DNA of 64,000 nucleotides, taken from Karstenula rhodostoma CBS 690.94 (lineage: Eukaryota > Ascomycota > Dothideomycetes > Pleosporales > Didymosphaeriaceae). The stretch covers positions 1,496,437-1,560,436 of the forward strand of contig MU001504.1 in the NCBI GenBank assembly GCA_010093485.1, given 5' to 3'. Shown here piece by piece: positions 43,048 through 53,858 of this stretch. The notes beneath the pieces were generated by a model. The model ran no database searches. It was not told where the DNA came from and worked only from the letters and a program-made list of their open reading frames with translations. A program made the translations under genes and the position numbers. Within the stretch, counting starts at the first letter, position 1; every line of letters starts with the position of its first letter.

Positions 43048-43905
43048 TCATAGCGGAATTTCAGGCAGTTCATGCGCCGGATAGCCCCCCATGTTCTGCC
43101 CACCCACCTCACTTGCTCCATACGCTGGCCTCGGCGCAGATGGCCGGGCTGCCTGGGAGTAAAACGGGGCTGTCTGCCCTACTAGGGCTGTGCCACCTCA
43201 AGTGCGGTTGGGTACTCTGGTGTTATCTCAGGTGCGTTGGAGTACTCGTACTTGGGTAGCATTGAGGTATCTCGTGCCGATGTCGCGTCTGGCGCTGGAC
43301 GTGGGTGCCGCCGTTTGATGTAGAAGACTGCTATGCCGGCGATACAGAGGAGGGTTAGGCCACCGATGACGCCGCCTACGATAGTGCCGACGGGGGCTTT
43401 GGAGTCTCCTCCTTCGCTGCTTGGGTTGGTGGTTCCCTTGAGAGATTGACTTGGCGCTGTGGAACTTGTCGTTGAGGAACTCGCTGAAGAACTTGTAGAT
43501 GCGAGGTACTAGCGACAAGACTTGCGGTATCCGCCGCAGAGCTCGTCGACACTGTGGTTGTCGATGTCGATATCACATCCACCGTGCTCGATGCACCCTC
43601 CGTCGAAGACGACGCCGCCGCCGGCAGACTAACCGTCTCGCCAAACCCGTAGCAGAGATTGCCGATGTCGTCGTGGAGATTATGTACATCGCTGGCCGAG
43701 CAGGCGGTTGTTATGCACGGGCTGACGGTATCCCAGGCATCGTTGACATGCGTGCAAAGACATTTCCCGTCATTTTAGGAACATCCAATGTCGCTCCAGA
43801 GTGTGATGATGCAGGAATCGACGCAGAAGGGGATGGCGAGTGTGCCGTGTGCGGAGACGAGGCCGAAGAGGTAGAGAAGTGTGAGAGAGAAGAGGAACGC
43901 ACGTG
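43048..43905 (-). pseudogene. CFEM-domain membrane protein pseudogene
   Basis: The minus strand reads as a secreted CFEM protein in pieces. A signal-like FLFSLTLLYLFGLVSA is followed by the cysteine pattern FCVDSCII, GCS, KCLCT, SPCITTACS and NLCYGFG, a Ser/Thr-rich stalk, a membrane helix (VGGVIGGLTLLCIAGIAVFYI) and a Pro/Tyr-rich cytosolic tail. Breaks: no ATG for the signal-peptide frame; TAA at 43775-43777 inside the CFEM domain; a frame change in the Ser/Thr stalk near 43.5 kb; another near 43.19 kb before the tail, which ends at 43048. CFEM proteins act in haem/iron capture or as cell-surface factors (known); this copy cannot make one. Confidence 0.72.
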
Positions 43906-43980
43906 ATTGTTATCGCACTAGTGGTAGTCATAGTGTCGACGAGATGCGAAGGGGTTCAAGCGCGGCCCTCTTTCTGGTCG

Positions 43981-46261
43981 ATGGTGGCGGTGGATAACAT
44001 TGACAGGAAGCGAAGCTCTTTGGTTAGAGTCCGAGTCGACCTTCGGGAACATACTCCCACGCACTTGTCGCCCCCAGAGACTCGACAAAACAAGCATGCT
44101 AAAATTACAGGTGGGCGAAGCAGCGTCGCTGCATTCTCCATTCTAGCCACTCTCACCCTTATACTCAACGTCTCTGCACTCATTTGGGCCGCGACACATC
44201 TCGACGACGGACCTTACGCTACAGTGGCTATGGGAACATACAACAAGATTTCAAGACTGTCAGGACAGATACACTTTTGCATTAACGTGCAATTTTTGTC
44301 ATCGCCAAGGCGTCAAGAGGTGGACACAGCTCATTCTCGAGGTACTTATTTGAACATCGGTATTTCGAGCTGGAGGAATATTTTGGCATGCGAGAAGAAA
44401 AGGCTCTGCCTTCTGGTGCTTTTGATGACCTCCAGTGTTGCTTTGCACGCTACGTAGATTGAAGTAAAGCTTGCATGGTTTCTGGAGCTAACGACTCAGG
44501 TACGATGCTTCGGTCGTTACCACCAATGCTTTTCAGGTCTACGATATAGCCATCGTTACGCCCGAATTCTTTGCTGGTGGCGTCTATGATATGGAAGGAA
44601 ATATGACTCTGGCACACAATCAACGCCACGAAGTTCGACTGGCGCGTCTTCAAAGCCTAGGCAGCAACGGTCAATTATGGAATGATTCAAGATGGACCCC
44701 GATTCCACTCACAGAATGTTGCTCCCAATCAGATCAACATCTCAGACCAGATGGGGGCAGTATTTTGGCCGTGGAAAATCCTGAGGAGGCGGAGGGGCAT
44801 CAACGGTCCGTCGTATCTTTGCACTTCCTATCAGAGCCTTTCAACTGGAACTATTCCTATAGTTGGTCTCCTTCACCTTATATCGGTTGCTTCGGTAACG
44901 TAGAGAGTAGCACAGCTTGCTTCAGCTTGAAGGTCCCGGGTCGCTGCCGTTTACAGATACATGTCTGGTTTATCCTTACCACGGCGATTCTCAACGCTAC
45001 AAAGTTGGTCTGTTTGTTGTGGACCTTCAGAGAGAAGTAAGACTCGCCACTAATGACAACTGGCGACGCTATAGCGTCATTTCTGGATTTACCCTGTACG
45101 CGTACACTCGGATCATGTTTACTATCCGAGGCGGAGATGAACAAGGCCCGAATGAGTGAAGAGAATGATGACAATAGTGTTCTAGAGCAGGAATCAGAGA
45201 GATTTTCAGGCAAACGGTTACGGTACTATGAGTCAGCGAACCATTCTCGGTGGGCTGTTTACATTAGCTCGTAAGTATGAGTTATGCTCAATTTACCTCC
45301 TCACAATAACGTTAGCTAGCTGCATGACTCTGATGATTGCGTCGGCGTACCTCTACAATCAGATCCTCAAGCTTCAAATGAAATTGAAATATCCCATCAT
45401 GGTCGACATTACATATGGACCGCCGTATGCCGATACTTTCGCTGAGCCAATCCCTGTCGCTTCATGGTCCTCTTTATGGAATACAGGCTTTAGAAAGCTA
45501 AGTTACGAATCCAGTGGCAAATTATCGCCTCCTTGGTGTGGCCTGTACCACTCGAAACAAGAGCGAATGACCTGCAGATATTTGGGAAAAGACTATTTCT
45601 ACATGATCATCGTGACAACCCCTAAGCTCATTGTATCCGCGGTGTATCTTCAGTCTCAACCACCATCTCACTGCGATGGTCCTATTGCGCGACTGGACAA
45701 GACTTGCAGCCAAGCGACAACCTCTACGTGTTAGCAACCCTGAGTCAGACTCGGATCAGGTATTCGACCTATTGGCTCTCTTTGCCATATCCATACAGCA
45801 TCCCCTCGCTTTTATCATCAGCCATACTCGGCTCGCTCGTATCAAGTACTCTGTTCTTCTACCGTCACAGGGCGTACGACAACGACGGAGAGAGATTCAT
45901 ATACTATGAGACCCCCGGCGAGTATCGTCCATTCTCTGGAGATTCGCAAGTATTCCAAGGACTGGGTTACTCGGTCTTGGGCCTCATCTGCTCCCTACCG
46001 TTCGGAGCGATTGTATTCATCACTTCATTGGCTGTTGGACTCCAGAAGTGTGCGCCTGGATCCCCACTTGGTCCATCCAATAGCCTCGTAATAGCTGCCG
46101 CCTGCCATCCACCTGCGAGAGATCGGCATGCAGCAAGGGGAATGGTGAGATGGGGAGCGATTCATACTGGGAGTAGTACTGGACGACGGGATGCACCGCA
46201 TCATTGCACAATAACAAGCCGGAAAGTGGAGTCTTCTGTAGTGGGTAGATGGTACGCATGA
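43981..46261 (+). pseudogene. DUF6536-type multi-pass membrane protein pseudogene
   Basis: Homologous, by motif memory, to the large fungal DUF6536 membrane proteins. ATG 43981; the N-terminal domain (SVAAFSILATLTLILNVSAL) and the segments SSPRRQEVDTAHSRGTYLNIG and SWRNILACEKKRL are present, but the stretch normally between them, including an NYCMQ-like motif, is missing in frame (CINV runs straight into FLSSP). Two introns fit: 44453 to about 44500 and 45271-45319. Breaks: TAA at 45038-45040 directly before DSPLMTTGDAIASFL, and frame changes near 45.65 and 45.76 kb. The C-terminal part (SPLGPSNSLVIAAACHPP; final VVGRWYA at 46261) is well preserved. Divergent from the CFEM pseudogene. Confidence 0.72.
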
Positions 46262-47534
46262 TACTGGCTGGGGTTGTGATTGGAATTTGGAGTAGGAGCT
46301 TAATGGAATGGAGGCTAGGAAGTAGTAAGTATGCAGTTAGGTTTCGACATGGGAGGAGGTCGTGCACTTGGGTGTTGCGATCCGCAGTGTTAAAGATGGC
46401 AGTAATAGTGATGAGGTTGATTGTGAGTTGTGGTGGATTATGATTTCTTGGGTGATTCGAAGAGTCTTTATACCTTTCTCAAAAGCTCAAGCCGATGGTA
46501 TACCTTCGATGAGTCTCTGAGAGGCGCCCGTGCCGTCGAGTCGCTTCAAACACCTCACTGACAGACTTTGTATCATTGTACATTTCTCGCGCAATTATGA
46601 GAAACAACGGCCATGCATGCCCGAAACTATTCCGAACTCTATACGCTTCATCTGGATCGGAACGTGTACGATCGACGTCATAAATGTGAGCTTGTCGAAG
46701 CGACGACAACGTAGTGAGTGTAAAAGTGGAGTGTCAATGCGTCGGAAACGCTTGGGCTCTAAACGCGCATATGATCCTGTACTATTGAGACCAGCGAGGC
46801 TGATATAAGTAGACAGACATTGTGACAGTCTAGGATCTCAAAACTTGGTTTTGACGGGTCCTTTTTCCCCAAGCAAGGAGTGCCGCGCTGACCAACCTTT
46901 TCTCCTGGCTTTTAGAACACTGCATCGACTATCTGCGACAGCACATCCAGTGTCGCGCTGACTCAACGCCGTTGCAGCTTTTCTACAGCGTAGCAGCGAA
47001 GAGGATGATGGTTGATTTCGAGGGCACGCATGCGTGTCGGGACTTTGATGCTGTGCTGGGGTGGGTGTGGCAGCATCATGCGGACGTGGTGTGAGATGGA
47101 GGGTGAAGTACGTACAGTACTAGGACAAAACTTAGAGTATATGTAGTGTGCTACCCAGAGTAAACAATACTGGGGTTCAAGCTGGCAGTAAGCAGAACGG
47201 GCAACGATGGCTCCTCGAGAGGCAGCTTTTAAATCAATCATCTATGTTGAGGTAAGACTAGCTCCGATATATGCAATGCACTCTCGGCACCCCTTCATCG
47301 ACAGCACCGCCGTGTTCGCACCTTCCATCTCTGTTTCAAAACCACCATCCAATAACGCCGCCCAACCCGCTTGAAGCAAAATATGCAGTTTCGAAATCAA
47401 CAAACGCCGCACGAAATGAAGATATAAAAAAAGCCAATCCGTACCATGCAACCCATGTATATCATCTGAATTAGTTTCCATCTACGCCATGCTGCGTCTC
47501 GTGTTTCTTCATGAATCATCCCATCGTAAAGCGT
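46262..47534. other. Intergenic region, no gene seen
   Basis: About 1.3 kb without a convincing gene. Short frames near 46.5-46.8 kb show no recognisable motif. Confidence 0.5.
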
Positions 47535-48935
47535 TTATACGCGGACGCCGCTTCCACCCGTCCACCTCAGTCGCCGTAGGCCCATACCGGCGCCACGGAG
47601 TCCAGAAGCAGCTTCCTTGCCGCACCTGCCAGTATCCCCACCGACAGAGCCGAGCTGGCCCATGGCTTCTGCGTGACCGGCCTCCTTGCCAACGACGTAG
47701 CCTGCCGAGAAGCTCAGAGCGCTGACGAGGACGACGGCGCCCGCCCCGACGACCCAGGTGAGCAAGGTGGGGCTGATCTCTTCGACGAGCGGACCTGCCT
47801 GCCGCACCTTCTTGACGGCGCGACGCTCTTTGCTGCTGCTTCTTGTTGTCGAGGTGATAGGCAGGCTCGCCTTGCGTTTGGACTTTTCAGATGGGCTACT
47901 GCTGACCGTGCAAGGTGAGGATGATGGAGGACCGGTGGAATCGTCTTCGGTAATATCGCCTAGAGCGACAGACTCGGGTACCAAACGAAGGGAAGTAGGG
48001 TGTCCTGAGGAATTGGAAGTGGCGATGCGGGGTTGACCTGGTTTGGGCAGCCCTCGCACCGCAGCGGCGGCGGTGAGAAGAGTGGAAAGACTGGCTCTCA
48101 GAGCCTCGTCATGGTCTGCTTGGGCGTTCGGTGAATCGGCGTTGTAGGTTGTGTGTTGTGGGTATGAGTGGCGCTGAGATGATGGGCGGGCGGAAGGTCT
48201 CCGAGGCGTGTAGACGGTTCCCGATTGCGAGCGAATGGAAGGCTGTTCGGATGGGTGGGAAAATGCGTTGGGGCGAGGTGCAAACTGTCGTCTTGAGGAT
48301 CGCGGGTAGTTGACCGCTGTTGCATTCTCGTCATCACTTTCACCCTCATCATCACCCTCACGCTCCGACAGAGGTTCGGAAGAAGCCACCGAAGTTGGAC
48401 CTCTTGAAGATCTCCTCAGCTCGTTCCGGAGCGGTGAAGGGCCGATTCCCTCGTTGGAAGACGTCATGACCCTGTCCGATTCGCTTTCGCTCTCGTCGTA
48501 CTCCTCTTGGCTGCTGTTATCTCCGCCTGCGCTCGCCACTCGGTAGCCGGTGCCTATCTCAAAGGGACCGACGGTGCGTGCCCGTCTCCGTCGCGCGTGT
48601 AGGTTCGAATCATGCTGGACCCTAAGGCCGGTGGTGATGATCTCGTCTGCAGCCGAAGAAAGCGAAGAGGAGGACGGGCGCGAGGCAACCTCGACCCATG
48701 AGTCTGTACAGTGTGAGTTGCTTGCGCTGAAGTCGGCGCTGAGAGGATGACAAGAGAGCATAGAGGTGCTTTCCCTGACGGAAAGCGGCCTTGACAATAC
48801 GGGAATACACTTACCCTCGGAGTGATGCCTTGGAGGCGGGGGTCCAGCCGATGATACCATGGCGTGCGTATCTCGAAGGGGTTCAGCGGCTTGCCTCGAC
48901 GACTGTGCCTGAAGTGCACCGTGTTGATGCTGCAT
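47535..48935 (-). CDS. Conserved fungal single-pass membrane protein, Ser-rich
   Basis: Exons 48815-48935 and 47535-48703, joined by a 111-bp intron (perfect GTAAGT donor, CTGTACAG acceptor), give 429 residues; the join restores DSWVEVASRPSSSSLSS, a motif I recall from uncharacterised proteins of many ascomycetes. The start is ATG 48935, or the second Met at 48860. Most of the protein is Ser/Arg/Glu-rich and disordered; a short helix (HDEALRASLSTLLTAAAAV) precedes a membrane segment at about 352-377 (LLTWVVGAGAVVLVSALSF), followed by a 50-residue Gly-rich tail. Function unknown. Confidence 0.8.
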   Translation of the reverse strand: MQHQHGALQAQSSRQAAEPLRDTHAMVSSAGPPPPRHHSEGKCIPVLSRPLSVRESTSMLSCHPLSADFSASNSHCTDSWVEVASRPSSSSLSSAADEIITTGLRVQHDSNLHARRRRARTVGPFEIGTGYRVASAGGDNSSQEEYDESESESDRVMTSSNEGIGPSPLRNELRRSSRGPTSVASSEPLSEREGDDEGESDDENATAVNYPRSSRRQFAPRPNAFSHPSEQPSIRSQSGTVYTPRRPSARPSSQRHSYPQHTTYNADSPNAQADHDEALRASLSTLLTAAAAVRGLPKPGQPRIATSNSSGHPTSLRLVPESVALGDITEDDSTGPPSSSPCTVSSSPSEKSKRKASLPITSTTRSSSKERRAVKKVRQAGPLVEEISPTLLTWVVGAGAVVLVSALSFSAGYVVGKEAGHAEAMGQLGSVGGDTGRCGKEAASGLRGAGMGLRRLRWTGGSGVRV

Positions 48936-50394
48936 ACCCTTAACAACAACAAGGACACAGCGAAATCGGACCGCCGTATGCGTTCACGAGCCCAAGCTCA
49001 CACGTGGGTAGACAGGTGGGTTGCGGTGGAGTATATGCCCCAAGTGGACCTATCCCGACTTCGGTTCTTTGTCTGGCGCTGGGTTTCAAGGAAGCAGCGC
49101 TTGGCCTCGCAACTGACCGACAGCAGATGGCAGCTCTCTGTCGCCGTTGAGCACGCGTCTGGGTTGGCGATTAGGTGAGCCCACCCGTTCGTGACGCCTT
49201 GGTGTGCTGCGCAGAGGCCGACGTTTGGCACCGCTGCAATGACGTTCTCGGCAATCTCTCGCTCGGATGGGGCGCGTTTGGCGGGGCAGCAGTCAGACGG
49301 AACGGTAGAGGAACGTCGGCGCAGAGAGAGGGCGGGGGAAGAGGAAGGGGCGAGAGCAAGAAGTGCGGTGTTGTATCTGGCGGCGGCGGCCCCAGGGCTC
49401 CGTGCCAGGCCTCATGAGCGTCAGGTCACGGTGCATTCGTAGTTGGACACATGGCGACGGTAATGGCGGTGGCAGGCGGTGAAGTGACGAATCACGCGCC
49501 GCCGCTCACCTTCCCAAGTCGGGGCTTAGACAAGCACCACGGTGCTATCGTGCTCATCTGCCTGGGCCCTGAGACAGTACGTGTCGTTGCTGTGAGTACC
49601 TACGTGCACTGTCGCTGTCGCTGCCGCTTGCATATGGCGATTCACTTGAGCATTCGGTCCCTTGGTGTTTGCCATGTCTGCGTTCTTGATGTTGATGTTG
49701 CCATCCGGGCATTTAATCAGACCCCGCAGACACCCTGTGCAGTTATTATCTACCCACACACTCGGGCGGTGTACACTCTTGCGCTAGCCTGCGCGCGGGA
49801 GCCGGTCTAGAGTCTAGACGGTCGTTCAATATGTGCACTGATACCACCAGCACACCACCTTCGTAGACGCTTGTAGCATCATGCGTATCCGTGTTTCAAC
49901 GCTCACTTGTTTCGTCCCATCATTGCATCGCACTGGATATACTTTCTTTATTGACAAACTGCATTCGTAGTGCACTATCAAGACGACATTCCCACCCTTT
50001 CCGTGCTCCTAAGCGCACCGGCGACCCTCAGTGTCAAAGCCACCGCAAACCATCAGAATCACGGCAATGCAAACTGTCCGCCGTAACAGTGAGCGATCCC
50101 GAATCGATACTCCCAGGGAGGGAAAGATTCGAGTTTTTGAAAATAAATCCTAGCAGGCGCTCTCGTTCAACAGAAGACTCTCCACGTAGGAAACTGTCAT
50201 GTCATCTCAGTTGCACACCGACTACCCCAGCGTCGTGATATGGTACACAAAAATGTGAAAAGCGCAGCTCCCCAACACCGCGGAAAATGCGAGAAAGCAT
50301 TGCAAAAATGATATGAAGCAGAGTGCTCGAGAAACTCAACTCGAGCCATCGTCTCGTGAGGGAGGTCATACTGCATGCACCATCGTCTTTCTCT
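48936..50394. other. Intergenic region, no gene seen
   Basis: About 1.5 kb between two co-oriented genes. Short frames lack support. It probably contains the promoter of the membrane protein gene and the 3' UTR of the glycosyltransferase gene. Confidence 0.5.
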
Positions 50395-51862
50395 CTAGTT
50401 CGTCTTCTTCTGCTGTTCTTCCTTCTTCTTCTTCGCGTCGCGCCGCGCCTTGAAGAAATCGCTGATTGCGTCCTTGAACTTCTCCCAAGGGTTCCTATTG
50501 AGACGGTTGCTGAGCTGGCGATACCTGTACATCTCGCCCCAGCAGTCCCGCCCCCATTCACAGCCAGCCATGTTGACGAGGAAATCCCTCTCCTTCTCGC
50601 TGTAATGAATATGCGGGTCGTCGCCCTTCTCCCCACACGCTCCTGGTGGGAAGGCGTTGATTTTGCGCTGGTGGATGAACGCAAGATGAGGACGTATCCA
50701 GGGCTGGCTCTTGTACATGTATTCCAGAGCATCCTGCTCTTTGTGCTCCCACTCCATGTGCTTCTGCTCGTAGCCAACGGGGTCCCACCAAATGTCCATC
50801 AACCTGTCAGTCCAGACGCTCCTCCTCACAAAGAACGAGCCCAGGTTGAAACCACCGCAGTCCTGTGGGACAATCATGTTGATCGAGTCAACCTTGCCGT
50901 CACCTACGGGTGATCTAGTCTCCGGGTCGAGGTAGTCGTCGGTAAGCGGGTGGCTGATGTTGAGCGGGTTGTAATGGTTGATGTCGCGGTATGTGATATC
51001 CTTCAGCTGCTTGAAGATGTGGGTTTGGAGAGAGTAGGTTGGCTCCATGATGAACGTGTTCGTGTCCAGCCACCAGAACCTAGTCAAAGTTAGCGAATGA
51101 ACTGCCTGTCCTGAATGCAGCGTACCATTCAGCGCGGGGGTATTTGCGCATAGCATTTCGGATGGTGTCGACCTTCTCCCAGCTTTCTCTCCACTCGTGG
51201 GCGTACCGCTTCTTCGTGCTCATGTCTACAATCTCGAGGTCGTATCCCCACTTCTGCGTGTACTTCTTCTTGTTCTTGACGCTGTCTCTTTCGATCGCCC
51301 ACTCTCTCGGGCCTTTCCATTCCATAACACCACCGCCTTGGTTCGCCGCGAGAATAATGACGAATTTGCTGCCTCCGCCAAACCATGAGGAGCGTCGGTA
51401 TGCGCGATGCAATGCTGCGATGGTTAGTCGATGTGACAAGGCTTCAGCTGAAAGTGACATACGTGTTGCGTAGAAAAGAATGTAGAGGAGCAAAATGGTC
51501 AAGACGGTCCCCAGGGGTTTCCGCAGGCGCCACAGACTCCACCCGATCCTGTTCAGCATCTGCAGGAGCTTGTTGTTGCCCTGATAACCCCGCCCTCTAC
51601 CCAGTTTTTCCTTCTCCCCGTAGCTGAAAGGCAGACTCGTAGACAGCCGCCGGAAGTGCTTGCCAAAGAAGCCCTGGTTGCGCGGAGCAAATGCAGTGTA
51701 TCCCTTCACGTTGGCGCTGCGGGCCTGGGCGGAGGCCCAGGTGACGTTGTTGGAGCTGGAGCTGCCGTTGGCGAAGGGGCTGGTGCGCCCGCCGCTGTCG
51801 TAGGGCATGTTCAGGCCTGGACTTGACCAGCCTCCCGGGCGCGGCGACGGTGATCTTGACAT
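50395..51862 (-). CDS. Mnn10-type Golgi alpha-mannosyltransferase (GT34)
   Basis: Type II Golgi glycosyltransferase of family GT34, most like the Mnn10/Mnn11 subunits of the mannan polymerase complex. Exons 51463-51862, 51126-51414 and 50395-51079, with introns of 48 and 46 bp (GTATGT and GTACGC donors), are in phase and give 457 residues. ATG 51862 opens the conserved SRSPSPRPGGWSSPG; the longer open frame upstream has no ATG start. Membrane anchor at about 116-133 (PLGTVLTILLLYILFYAT). The catalytic domain begins with FVIILAANQGGG; the metal/sugar-nucleotide DxD-type motif is WWLDTN (D235), and NLGSFFVRRS and HKEQDALEYM follow. The C-terminus is a Lys-rich coil (ARRDAKKKKEEQQKK). Confidence 0.9.
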
Positions 51863-52917
51863 CTCGACGGCTGGGGTGCCGGGGATGGGAGGCAGGACGC
51901 CCTCGAAGGAGCCGCCGGTGGTGTTGGCGACTCTGCTGCGCGACTCGGAGCCGTCGTTCAGATGCAAGTTCGGCGGGTGCTTCGCAGCAGATGAGCGCCT
52001 CCGACGTTGGCCAGACGAGGCGGAGAAGGAGCTCGGGGAAGCCAGGGCGAATGACTTTGAGCAGTTTCGAGGGGGGGCGGAATGAGGAAAAGGCGCCACT
52101 GCGCGTGGCTTGAGATGATCCTACGAGTTTCCGTGGGCCTGGGACGCCGGTTGACTGCGCAGGGAAATTGCTGTCGATGCGATGGGTCCGCTGCAGACGC
52201 GAGGTGTCCGTTCCGAGGTTGCAGGCCAGCTAGCTTTCGGGGTTTGGAGCTGGCTGAGGAAGAGGTGTCCTGTGTGAGCGCGCGTGGCTGGTTGCACTGC
52301 CGAAGGGAGCTTCTCGCGACGGTGCGACGGGGCTTGTCTGTCGCAGCGGGTGCAATTGATGAGTGCAACACCACTCTGCAAAAGGAGGGCCTCGATAAAA
52401 TTGACAGACGCAGACGGTCCCCTGCGAGGCCACTTGCAGCCCGCTTGGCGCATCTACGAGAGCTCCCGCGCCGCCCATCTCCCCTATCCTCCCGCCCCAA
52501 CATTGCGAATCTCGCTTGGCGCTTTTTCATTTTGCGGTGCACACTGGTGACTGCACAGCTGGAGCCATCGACATGTCCGCACGCCGCTGCTCCACCTCAG
52601 CCCGTGTCGCTGGCCGCAGTGGCCTGCATGTATGTGCATGTGTGAGCTGCCGTCGAGCGTCGCTCGGCAGCCCCGTTGCCCTCCCGAGTCACCTGGCTCG
52701 GCACCGTCTACCTGTCTCGGTCCGTGTCCAAGGGAGTCGTTGTGCTCGTTGGGGACACACAAACGTCGCCGAGCCATGCCTCCTCCCTCCGTACGCTGTG
52801 GTACGAGGGGCCTGCACGCGACACTCTCTACCTCATCCAGCCAGCCGCAGGACGGCCGCAGGAAGGGATCCACGTCGCGGGCAGGCCTCTAAGTAATCGC
52901 AGGCAGGCCTGCAACTA
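51863..52917. other. Promoter region and edge of the AT block
   Basis: GC-rich 5' flank of the glycosyltransferase gene. A plus-strand frame (52082-52645) has random-looking composition. Base composition changes abruptly at about 52918. Confidence 0.5.
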
Positions 52918-53337
52918 AATCTAGTTAAGTATATATAGGGGGTCCTATAGGCTAAGGTACTATATAAATAAATTATATTATAATATAATTTACTATAAAT
53001 ATATAATATTTCTTAATAATAAAGCTATTATAATATTATTAAAGACTTAATAGAGTAAATTTAATTAAATAAAAGTCTAGTTATATAGGAAAGCTCTATA
53101 ATATATATATATATATAAATATAGAAGTAGCCTATATATAAAATTAACTTCTACTAAATTTTATAGAATTATTTACCTATAATATTATTTATTTTAAGTT
53201 AATTTTTACTAGTTTTTATATAGTATATAGTATATAGTATATAAGTAGAGATATTAATATATATTAAATTATAGATAATTACTACTTATAGAAACTTTTA
53301 TATATATATATTAATATTATTATATATTACTTATATA

Positions 53338-53550
53338 TACTATATTAGCTACTTAAAAATAGTCTAATTATAAATTAATAATACTTATAGATACTATATT
53401 AACTATTTAAAAATAACTTAATTATAGACTAGTAATACTTATAAATACTATATTAATTATTTAAAAATAGCTTAATTATAGACTAGTAATACCTATAAGT
53501 ACTATATTAACTATTTAAAAGTATAATAATTATAGATTATTACCTATTAA
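53338..53550 (+). repeat. 54-bp tandem repeat, four copies
   Basis: Four units start at 53338, 53392, 53446 and 53500, each opening TACTATATTA and continuing with TTTAAAAATA-like and TAGACTAGTAATAC-like segments. The last copy is the most diverged. Differences are mostly transitions. Confidence 0.85.
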
Positions 53551-53858
53551 TAAACTTTTATATACTAGATAAAAACTATATTACTAGCTAAGTTACTAGC
53601 TAAATTACTAGCTAAGTTATTAGCTATATTATTTAAATATTTATATTATTTAAATTTATAACTTATTTATATAGTACCTATATTTAATATTACTAAGTTA
53701 ACTTATAAAAGACTATAAAAGTCTCTAGTACTAATTACTAATTTATAAATACCTATATTAGTATCTCTAATAAATAGTTATTATTAAGGTACTTAGTTAA
53801 TATAGACTTATATTTAATATTTTAGATTTAGTATTTTATATATTAAATAATAGGCTTA

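Noticed and set aside
45030..45080. GTAAGA at 45037 as an intron donor removing the stop at 45038
   Set aside because: The only near acceptor gives the wrong phase and would delete the well-conserved TTGDAIASFL segment.
51080..52099. Longer N-terminus for the glycosyltransferase
   Set aside because: The longer frame begins with GTG and has no ATG; the ATG at 51862 starts the conserved SRSPSPRPGG segment.
52082..52645. 187-residue plus-strand frame next to the AT block
   Set aside because: Cys/Arg-rich random-looking composition with no motif; it overlaps the promoter region of the glycosyltransferase gene.
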